The position numbers were made by a program, and so were the translations under genes. This document shows, one piece after another, positions 46,401-56,500 of a stretch of DNA of 64,000 bases (positions are counted from its first letter, which is position 1; each line of letters opens with the position of its first letter). Source of the DNA: Phlebotomus papatasi (lineage: Eukaryota; Arthropoda; Insecta; Diptera; Psychodidae); the NCBI RefSeq assembly GCF_024763615.1, contig NC_077222.1, positions 17,236,001 to 17,300,000 of the forward strand, given 5' to 3'. A model generated the notes under the pieces. The model was not told where the DNA came from. It searched no databases and saw only the letters and a program-made list of their open reading frames with translations.

Positions 46401-49400
46401 AAAATCAAAATTCGAGAACTTTTCTCGATCAACAGAAAATCGTATCATAAAGCAAAATTGAAGAGAGAAAAGTGTTTGAAAACTTTATTTTCTTTCTATA
46501 TTTTACCATATCTACCCTTTTCTCCTCATTTTATAAATATTTTTTTAACGGTTTTTAACGTTCTTTGGCTTTAAAATTCTTTACAAAAATCATCAATCAG
46601 ATGAGTTAATTTTCAGGCCACTACACCATCGGCAAGGAGATCGTGGACCTTGTCCTGGATCGCATCCGGAAGTTGGCTGATCAATGCACTGGGCTTCAGG
46701 GATTCCTGGTGTTCCATTCCTTCGGCGGTGGCACCGGAAGTGGCTTCACGTCGCTGCTGATGGAGCGTCTATCTGTGGACTATGGCAAGAAGTCCAAGTT
46801 GGAATTCTCCATCTACCCAGCTCCGCAGGTTTGTTCCCAAAAAATTCTCTTTTCTCTCTCTCACTTTTATCGATCACACGAAAGTCAGTTCTCGTGGTTT
46901 CGATGGGCACATAAATCACTTCCCCATCGCGGGGATGGGATTATGCCACGGAATTTTCGACTTGTTACAAATAAGCAACTAGCTGAGAATTGAGTAAATA
47001 CGGTCAGTAGTTTGAGTTAATAAATTCCTCCTCTCTGGCATCGCGATAAGAGTTCGTTAACCTACATTGTGCCGACAAAAGGGAATAAATTTCCTCAACG
47101 GTCATTTCCAACTTCAAAGACTTTCTCCTTCAATTTTTCCCTCGTTCTCAAGTTGAAAAAAAACATTACAACAATAATTATCGGCTTACTCAGGATGTCG
47201 AAGGAACTTTTGGAAAAGAACACGCAATCACTTCAATTTCATTTTCACTCCATGGGAAAATTCACAGCCGCTGGAGTTTATTTTAATATTCATTTGAGGA
47301 CAAATCGTTTGCTCCACTTTTCCTCAAACCACTTAGGAAAGACACTTCAAAGTCCTCATATCCTGCACTGACACCAAATTCTAAATTTCAAAGCACCATT
47401 TCTTGCCCTCAAGGTGACAAGGTTATGCCCTGGGAATTGGGTCAGGTTTCTTTTTCTGGGAACTTTGTGAAAAAGAGACATGAGGAATTTTTCCCTTTAA
47501 TTAATCACGGATGGGGCATTTGGAAAATTTATGGAATTAATTCATGCTTTGCAATGTTTGTTGAATTAGTGCAGAGTTGAAAAATGGTATATTTTGTAGA
47601 TAAAATTTGAGTTAATTATAAAGGCGAAATTTTAAAGAAATTTAAGAGAGTACTTTAACATTTGCAGGATTTTTTTTAGATAATAAATCTACAAAACCGA
47701 TTACAGAATCAGAAATTTTTAAGATTAATTGCTCATTAAGTGGTCCAATAGTGTAATTTTTTGCTAAGAAGCTACATTTGGCTTATAAAAATTTGTTTAA
47801 ATTTTAAATATACTAAAACAGTTTAATTGTGGGAATAAACCGACGTGGAAGTGCAATCAAGTTCCGGAAGTCGTCAGGAATCTAACAATCACTGAGGGAA
47901 ACACATCAACTATCTCTAGAGCGTTCGGCTCGGTCTCTAAGCCTTCATCAGTGGTCAAGTCTTGCAAATTTTTCCTCTGAGACTCGTTAAAGGCTTTTGA
48001 TATGTATTGCAACAGGGCATGAAAAGGAACGGGGCACTATTTTTCTCAACTTTGGCACAATTTTGATATATTTTCTTTCTTTTTGGATTCTGCTGGGAGT
48101 CGTCTTCCTTTGTTAGTACTGGCCCAGTAGTTGAGAAAAGTTGAGAAAAGAAGAAACTGACCAAAAACCCTGAGGGAGCCTCAGAGGAAGAATTTTCAAA
48201 GCTTGACCACTGATGAAGGCTTGGAAACCGAGCCGAAAGCTCTGGAGATAGTTGTTGTGTTTACCTGAGTGATTGTTAGTTTCCTGACGACATCCGAAAT
48301 TCCCTATAGTTGATTGTTATAATAGTTTGAATACGGGTCCTGAATAATTCAAAGAAATTAGAGACTCTACTGTACATTTGACGCTCGGATATTCACGATA
48401 TACTTATTATACATATAAATATTTGATGTTTTATATGACTTTTGCTCAATGAAAAGCATCTCGACTGAAGTATATGTCTTAAATGGAAATTCAACAATTT
48501 TTACACAACTTTTGTTTAAAAATTCAATAACTTTGGTTGAAATACACAAGGCTTCACACTATAATAGTGTGAAAAAATATGATCAAACTATAATAGTGTT
48601 AATTTTTGATGATGTGACAAAAAATGCCATAAAGTTGTGTATTTTTTCACACTGTAATAATATGAAAAACTATAATCATACTATAATAGTGGAAATTTTT
48701 AGAATTTTTCAACAGTTTTAAATTACAAAACATTGTTGAATTTTTTTATGATTATAACAGTGAGAAATTTTACACAGATCGCAATTAAATAATTAATTTA
48801 TCCGACTTCACACTATTATAGTGTTAAAATTTTACACATTTTCAAATTAAACAACGTTGTTGAAAATTTTTTAACTATAATAGTGGTAAATTTCAATCAC
48901 GGGACATTAAATTACCAAATTATTGTGCATTTTTTAAACATTTTTAAATTAAACAACTAAAATGGTCGATTTTGCACTATTATAGTAGTAAAATATTACA
49001 CATTTTTTTACTGTGTATAATTTTTGACGACTTATAAGCATCTTTAGCCAAGACGAGAAATGATGGATATTTTTGGAGAGTCCGGGATTACCAAACGCAT
49101 ATTTTTTTTTTATTTTTACCTAATTTTTTCACTGCTGTTTCTCTAATTTAGTTTAGTCTAGGAAATTGGCTACTACTCCCTCCATTCCGAGAAAAGTCGT
49201 ACGTTTTTTAGAACAGTGAGAGTATAAGTTATTTTTATTTTTTTCTAAATTTAAAGCATTCTAAAAACGCTTTATATTTTCTATTATGATGAAGTGCAAA
49301 AGAGGCAAAAGTTTTTCGGAAAAAAAATACTCTAATAATAAGATTACCTTGTTTCCTTGCAGTTTGTTATATTGTGTCTTAGCTGCTCGCTTTTTAATAT

Positions 49401-50388
49401 TGACTACTAAATATATTTAAAATTTTTAAATTTCAATCTATAGGGGAATCAACTCTGTCCGTGGTGAAATTAAATGCTTGTCGATATGAGCATATTTCTC
49501 ACGACCTACCGCCAAGTTCAATTAGGCCATTCGTCACTGATCCATCTTTCTCTCTGAATTTCTTAGGTATCCACTGCGGTTGTTGAACCCTACAACTCCA
49601 TCTTAACCACTCATACAACTCTCGAGCACTCCGATTGCGCTTTTATGGTGGACAATGAGGCTATCTATGACATTTGCCGGCGCAATTTGGACATTGAGCG
49701 TCCAACTTACACCAATCTCAATCGCCTCATTGGCCAGATTGTGTCCTCAATCACTGCATCTTTGCGTTTCGATGGAGCTCTCAATGTCGATCTCACGGAG
49801 TTCCAGACCAATTTGGTGCCCTATCCTAGGATTCACTTCCCTCTGGCTACCTATGCTCCGGTGATTAGTGCCGAAAAGGCTTACCATGAGCAGCTGACTG
49901 TGGCTGAGATTACAAATGCGTGCTTTGAGCCAGCCAATCAGATGGTGAAGTGCGATCCTCGCCATGGGAAATACATGGCTTGCTGCATGCTCTATCGTGG
50001 AGATGTTGTTCCCAAGGATGTCAACGCAGCCATTGCTACGATCAAGACCAAGAGGTCTATTCAGTTTGTGGACTGGTGCCCCACGGGATTCAAGGTTGGC
50101 ATCAACTATCAGCCCCCAACTGTTGTTCCCGGCGGAGATCTGGCCAAAGTTCAGCGGGCTGTTTGTATGCTGTCCAACACAACGGCAATTGCTGAGGCAT
50201 GGGCTCGCCTGGATCATAAGTTTGATCTTATGTATGCCAAGAGGGCCTTTGTGCACTGGTACGTGGGAGAGGGAATGGAAGAGGGTGAATTCTCTGAAGC
50301 TCGAGAGGATTTGGCTGCTCTGGAGAAGGATTATGAGGAAGTTGGAGTGGACAGCACTGAGGAAGTTGGCGAAGGAGATGAATACTAA
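43491..50388 (+). CDS. alphaTub: Alpha-tubulin, coding exons 2-4 (449 aa with the upstream ATG)
   Basis: Exons 43491-43803, 46617-46828 and 49567-50388 join in frame. With the ATG from 30246 they give 449 aa starting MRECISVHIGQ. MREC is the motif used in co-translational tubulin mRNA autoregulation. Visible hallmarks: Lys40 (PSDK40TIGGG), the acetylation site; the GTP-binding GGGTGSG (about 142-148); DLTEFQTN with the catalytic Glu254 that hydrolyses beta-tubulin GTP; and a C-terminal Tyr for detyrosination. The acidic tail EEVGVDSTEEVGEGDEY differs from the common 84B-type tail and, from memory, looks closer to the Drosophila alphaTub85E class; this needs a tree. The protein forms the alpha/beta heterodimer of microtubules. 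It is convergent with the aminopeptidase-like gene, 175 nt between stop codons. Confidence 0.97.
45019..46370. repeat. 15-17 bp minisatellite (CCCGAAAGCCAAAAT), tubulin intron 2
   Basis: A fold-back head (45026 to about 45265, ends GGTCAAAATCCTGAAAGGG and TTTTGACCGGGACC) is followed by roughly 60 or more tandem copies of CCCGAA(A)(A/C)GCCAAAAT to 46350. Unit length moves between 15, 16 and 17 bp and variant units alternate in higher-order blocks (for example GAATATCCAAAATCC). Open minus-strand frames here read as repeated Ala-Phe-Gly-Ile-Leu and are an artefact of the stop-free repeat. Confidence 0.9.
46829..47839. other. Tubulin intron 3, 5' part
   Basis: No element recognised. The frame 47069-47371 has no support. 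Confidence 0.3.
47840..48310. repeat. Inverted repeat carrying two hammerhead-like motifs (tubulin intron 3)
   Basis: Arms about 47840-47985 and 48160-48310 pair (TCAGGAATCTAACAATCACT / AGTGATTGTTAGTTTCCTGA; TTCGGCTCGGTCTC / GAAACCGAGCCGAAAG). Each arm carries ACCACTGATGAAGGCTT...CCGAGCCGAA. The spacer of about 170 bp is AT-rich. Confidence 0.75.
48210..48238 (+). ncRNA. Hammerhead-like core motif, site 2
   Basis: CTGATGA (48210-48216), one A, a 7-bp stem GGCTTGG/CCGAGCC (48218-48224 with 48228-48234, one G-U) closed by AAA, then GAAA (48235-48238). The minus-strand copy near 47943-47915 has GGCTTAG/CCGAGCC and GAAC. Stem III could be CTC-TGG-AG only; stem I is not seen. Confidence 0.35.
48550..49012. 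repeat. Irregular array of CACTATAATAGTG palindromes
   Basis: At least six near-palindromes of the form ACTATAATAGT or ACTATTATAGT (48556, 48587, 48680, 48811, 48873, 48975), the best being TCACACTATAATAGTGTGA at 48554-48572. AACAACGTTGTT and AAATTTTACACATTTT words lie between them. Confidence 0.7.
49013..49566. other. 3' end of tubulin intron 3
   Basis: AT-rich, no element recognised. Acceptor CTGAATTTCTTAG at 49554-49566. Confidence 0.35.
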
Positions 50389-50522
50389 GAAAGCACCTTT
50401 GGTCGTGTATTGCAGCACTTCCCAGCACTTTTCTCTTCTGCCCCAGGGAAAAACTTCAATTGTGCTTTCACTAACTTTATCCCTCCTTTTAGCACAAGAC
50501 ATGCAAAGTGTTCGCACAGATT

Positions 50523-50534
50523 TTTATTAATAAA
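50523..50534. promoter_or_regulatory. Palindromic bidirectional polyadenylation signal (TTTATTAATAAA)
   Basis: AATAAA at 50529-50534 on the plus strand lies 140 nt after the tubulin stop. Its mirror AATAAA on the minus strand (50528-50523) lies 35 nt after the aminopeptidase stop. The two hexamers abut to make a perfect 12-bp palindrome, so one site can serve both convergent genes. Confidence 0.7.
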
Positions 50535-50563
50535 GAATGCCATTTATAAACCACAAAAAAAAG

Positions 50564-53500
50564 TTATCCCATAAATTTACTGGCGGAAGTATTGGCGGTT
50601 TTGAGGTACTCATCCAGCCAGTTTTCAATCACTGGCAGATTCTCATGGCTCCACTTGGTCTCCTCCTTGATGTTCTTCAGGGACTTCTCGATGATGTGCT
50701 CAGCACTTCCAAATTCTCCCTGGTGCTTCACGTACAGCGCTGACACCATGTCATAGCCCTCCTGGGTTGTGAAGATGCCCGTGGAGGAGCTGATCAAACT
50801 ATCCCAGAGATTCGTCTTGCTTTCAAATCTGAAAAAAAGTGTAGAATTCGTTACTATAAAGCTTTTTTCACAATTAACATTGTCGAAATTAAAAAAAAAA
50901 AGAATAAACAATTCTAAATGGTCAGTAAAAAGATCAATATTCGTCAGTGAAAAACTAAAAAATGATAATAAAAAACAGCATATTTCTCTGACATCTTTTT
51001 TCAATATAATAAACAAAAAATTAAATCGAGCTATTAAGCATATAAAAGTATATCATTTTAACAATATTTTCTGAAATTTTCATTTAAAAATTTTAAAAAT
51101 TCTGCCTTTGGGATCTAATATTTGGGACGCTTCTTGTAAAAAAATGCTTTTCGGTTCTTTTTTAAAAACCAAAATAAAAATATATTTTTTATGTCGGAAA
51201 GAAAATTAGAGAAAATATAGTGTTTTCCAATTTTTTTTTTACCCACGTTGTCCCTTAAATGAATTCGAAAATGCCAAGATTATTCAGATAATTTATTATA
51301 TTCCTTTGTACCATTTTCGGTAATTTACATTAATTTATGATTTTTAAAATAAATTATTTATGTAAGGTACTGGATCATATTTCGTTTTTACTAAAATATT
51401 GCCTGACCATTGCTCCTTTTCATGCTGTAAAAATTCAGTTTTGATCATTTAAAAGCTAAATAAAAGAATTTATTTACTTATTTCGTTTTTTTTGTTAAAA
51501 ATCCAAGTTTTCAGTAATAAGGGTAATGTAGACATGGTTCGCACAGAGTGAACTTTCAAACGATGCGAATTTTCTCGTTCATGCCTTTGAATAATGTGAA
51601 TTTCTTTTATTTTCTTAAGAGATTTCCACATGATTGTCACATAATTACCAATAATTGATAATAAACTCTAATATTTAATAGAAATGTTTAAGTCTCTTAG
51701 AAAAACTTAAAGAAAATTCACATATTATTCGAAGATATGAACGTTCGAAAGGAGAGTACTTTCCCTTAGGGGAATGTAGGCATGGTTCGAACAGAGTGAA
51801 TCTTCAAACGATGCGAATTTTCTCTTTCTTTGCAAAGAGCTGACTTACCATTTCTCATCTCGTTTCATGAGCTTAATAAGTATCTATCTTATGGCTAAGA
51901 AATGACGAACTTGCTCTTTGCAAATAAAGAGAAAATTTGTGTTGTTTGAAGGCTCACTCTGTGCGAACCATGCCAACATTCCCCAAAATGCTTTTATAAC
52001 ACAATGGCTTCCGTTTCTCAAACAATGGCTTCCCTTTCTAACAGCCCTAAAAGCAGAACGTAAGCTAAAATATATGTAGGATTGTCAACACATTTCTTAG
52101 CATAATCTTATAAGAAATTACTTATGCCCAACGCACAATAAATTTTCTTTAGTAAACATGTTTTTGACATTTCAATGAGAGTGAGTGAGATCTAAATCTA
52201 GTCATCTCGCTCATTCTCATAGACAATTTTGAAAACATATTTACAAACAAAAGTTATTGTGCGTTGGGCATTACTCTGCAACTCCTTCAAAAATATTTTT
52301 CTTTATCTAAATGGGAGATGTACTTTTTTTTAGCCATTTCCTAAATGTTAATTAATGTGCAAATTTTCAAAAACGCTTGTGTAAATATTGCTCGGATTGG
52401 GGTAATTTGTCCCATTATGTTCAATTATGTCAAATTTTGATAGGATAATGACAAAAAAACACGGATTTCACCTAGATCCTTCTCCTCCTTTATTACTCTA
52501 ACAACGTTTCGGAGCTTGTTCTTCTACAGAAGAGATGAGGACGAATACCACAGCTGTGGAGAAAATTAAATTGGAACAGCTGATCAGTCGCATTCTGACC
52601 ACCAGCATGCAAATTTCGTCCAGTGTGTATATACGTAGTTATTTTGTGTCCAGACCCTGTTTCCCACCCATTACTTTGCATGTAAGAGAAAAAATTTTTA
52701 GAAAAATGTTGGAAGAAAATTGTTAATTATATGTTATCCTGTTAAATGTTATACATTGTAGACCTGATGAAGGGGCCAACAAGCTCCGAAACGTTGTTAG
52801 AGTAATAAAGGAGGAGAAATTTATTTTTCAAGTCATATTTTAAAAGGTATCTTGTGTGATAAAAATCTCTTCGATGAATAAGGAAAACAGAAATAGGCGA
52901 ACTGGTGACAAAATGGAAATCGGAAATCCTAAAACGAAAATTGATTCGTAATCACCGGATTCAATTTCTTCAGGACACATTCACTGGTCCATGAATATTT
53001 TAAAACTAAGGGCTCAAGAGGGTACAAATTTCAGAATTTTTGATTTTTCCATTTTTTTCATATTTATTGCTCCATTATGTTAAGGCTTACGATGTTTTGG
53101 GAGATTATGGGCAAAGGCGTAGTCAGGAAGAGACAGGAAGTCCTTGTCTTTCACTCAATACAGATTTTGTAATACTTTTAATGCTAGAAAATTTCCTGTG
53201 ATGTAAGGAGTAATGATGTATAGTAAACGTCTATCACTTAAACTAAATTTTGAACCATTTAAAGTTATCGCATATTCAAATTTCTTTCATTATCATTATC
53301 ATTATTTTCAACCGCTCATTCCTATTGGGGTCGCGGGCATAAATCTAGGTTAGCAATCCATATTTGCTGATCTTCCGACACTTCAGGAAGGTGAAATTTC
53401 TTTTTTAGTTATTTCTTGTGTTTTGTGCTTATAGTGAGGTTATTAATGCCAGCCGCATATATTTATAAAAAAACATAAAATTAAAAAATGATTCAAGAAA

Positions 53501-56500
53501 ACTAATATTTGGTTCATTTAACCCTTTAAGGACGATTGGGTCACCCGTAACCCAAAAATGAAATTTTTCCTACGACCTTCTTAATCTGTATTTTACTTTA
53601 AAAAGTAAAAAAAAATCTTTTCTGACCCTCGATTTTTACCTTCGCATCCTTAAAGGGTTAAGGCATTTTCACCTGTGAAAAGTGCTTTTACTGGCTCTAA
53701 ATGTCTTTTGTTGAACCTTATGAGCTTAACAAAAGCAACAAAATTATTCAGTTTGGTATTTAAAAATGGATTTATAATATATTTTTGAAAGATACATTTC
53801 AGAAAAAAAATAATTTAATAAAATTCAAATGGATTTTTGGAAGATATTCGGGCAAGATTTTCATGAACTTTTCTTAAATAAAGCTACATGTCGTCCTTAA
53901 AGAACGTACAGCTGGGGAATCTCTAAAAGCTTTCTATATATGTTCCAGAAAATAATAAAAATCAATTTTTTGCATTGAATTTTTCGATTTATTTATACAG
54001 GAAACTTTTCAACATAGGTTTTGAGAATCTAAAGAACATTTTCTATAAAAATTGTTGATCCATTTTCCTACGTGTTTTCTTAATGTCTTTAGCAAGCTTT
54101 TACCTTACGAAACCTACCAGCTTCATCAGGTTTGAAATTTTAATTTTAGTATTTATTTAAAACATAGATAATATTTCTTTGTTAAAATCTCTCCGATTTT
54201 TATTTAATATTTTTAGACTATTTCGACCAAAAAAGTCTATTTAGAAAAGTTTTACACAATTTATGTGAAAATATGTTCTCGTTTTACAAACCATTTGAGA
54301 TCATAAAAGCCGTTGCGTTGTGGAAATGAAATCATGGCAAATCTTTAGCAAAAAGCTTGTAGAAAACTTCTGATTTCTTTTTCTTAAAAAAAGATAATGC
54401 TCATTTTTTGATGAACTAGTATAAAAAAGTTTATCAGCTATACGAATCACTTACAATCATGGAAATCGTATAATAGGATAATGACGATTTTTAAGTAAAT
54501 TGCAAGGCTAAATTAATTATAAATTGTAAATTAAAACGTATCAAGCTTAAACGCAATTTCATATAAAAAATTCTAAATCCGTTAAATTATTAAGATCGGT
54601 GCAGAAGGGAGACAACGAACAGAGTTTCCTCAAAGAGCAGTGTTTAAATCTGTCCTAGTAAATTAAAGTCATAATAAAGGATTTTATTGATTTTTCAATA
54701 AGCAAAATGTTTTGAAGATTTAATTAAACTTCGAAAATTCTAAATATTCGAATTTCGAAATATACTTTTTTGGAGGATAATTCTTTAAGGTATTCTCTTG
54801 CTAATATAATTTCCTAATTAGCCCCGTTCTTAATAAAATTCTGACTATACTAATGAATATATATACCAAAAATTAGAATTTAAGGGACTATCGGAATTCG
54901 ACGGAAAAAGGATCCGTTTATTTGAAGTAGAATTGAATAAGAAAAAAATGAATTAAATATGCAATTGTCTTTTAATTTGACTCACCTTTGTTTGATGGTA
55001 TCCCAATTGTTGGACAGGAAATTGAAGAGCGTGGTGTATCCATTAGATCCACCAGTCAGCATGCTGAAGATTAGGAATACATCATTTTCTGTGAAATTTC
55101 CATTCTCCTCCAAAATCGTAATATTTAGCAGACGCTCAATCTTCTCCGTTTGGACGGGACATCCAGCTAGATTCTTTAGCAAATACGTTCGCTCATTCTG
55201 TTTTCTGTTCTGAGGGAAATTTATGACTCTTTCAAGTCCAAATTCCCATTCCTCCATTGTTCCCCATTTGAACACTGGGCAGATGTACTGATTCTCAACT
55301 GGAGTCTCTGCATCTGGATCAGCAGCCTTCCTCCAGATAGCAAAAGCAGCTTGAGCACGCTCAATGCAGGGCCTATATCCGGCTCGACAGAGGAAGGTTT
55401 TGGAAAGAGATCTCAGGTTTTCTTTCCAATGCTCCTCGCTGGGCTGTGCTTCAGATCCCAAGCGTTCGTAGAGAGGAGTCAGGAGAATGCGCACGTATGT
55501 TTCGAATTTGTTGTGAACCTCTGAACTATCGATATGTCGTCCGATGTGATCGATCATGGTAAAGACAGGGCTCCAGACGAGGTGGTCCTTCTCATCTTTC
55601 ATGAAGAGGGTCATATTGAAAGCCGTGGCGAAGCTCAAATGCCCTCCGTAAGCCAAATTCCAAGCGTCATGCAGAAGCTTAGCTTTTGTGTAAATGGGAA
55701 TGGATGATCTTCCTGTTTCGGTTTGAAGGAACTCGGCTAAGAGATTCCAGTTGTGAACGTCGTAGTTTACTGGAAACGGTCCGATCTCTTCAGGATTAAC
55801 GATGATGAATTTTGAAGCTTCTGGAAGACCTGCCAAGGTTGCTTCGCGTGACTTTTCCATCCATAAGCGAGGCCTGGTTTCTGTGAAATCGAGTTTGTCC
55901 TCCGTTACGACTATTAAAGGAATGAACCAACGCATCTTGTCTTGTTCAGGAACATCATGGGGTCGCTCCCTGAGGTAGACTTTCTGAAGAACAAGGAATA
56001 GTAAAGGATTGTAATTTATAATATTTAACTTCATCATTTTCTTTATTATACCTGAGACACTACGGCTTCCTTCTTGTCGTAGTTCCGATCAACAGTTACA
56101 ACAGGTAGACGATCTTTTGAGATCCAGGATTCTGCAATCTCATTGACCGTTATTGATTTATCCAGTACTTGATCTCTGTGGGCTTGGATAGTTAAAGCAT
56201 TCCAAATATCCTCGCTTTGGAACGTTCGGCATCGCCTAAAAAATAAATACATCAGTCAAAGATGACAAAAAATCCAAAATCGTAAAGTACCTATCTTCGT
56301 AGAAGTTCTGCATTGCCTTTCTAAAGGTTTCGTAGCCCATTGTGTAATTGATCATTCTCAGTAAAAGTTCAGTCTTGCTACAGATAGACTCCTGCTTCAT
56401 CCCTGTGATCCTGGAGTGTGGATACCTCTTGCTAAACTCGTAATATATCGAATATAGAACAGTCATAGGCCACTTCTCGTCAAACTCTTCAGTATATTCT

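Noticed and set aside
45090..46432. Minus-strand open frames up to 186 aa that look like pentapeptide-repeat proteins (Ala-Phe-Gly-Ile-Leu)
   Set aside because: All three minus frames are open because the 15-17 bp repeat has no stop in that strand. The region is a minisatellite inside a tubulin intron, with no start context or unique flanks.
49747..50530. Long minus-strand (256 aa) and +2-frame (188 aa) open frames across tubulin exon 4
   Set aside because: Shadow frames of the highly conserved, GC-richer tubulin coding sequence.
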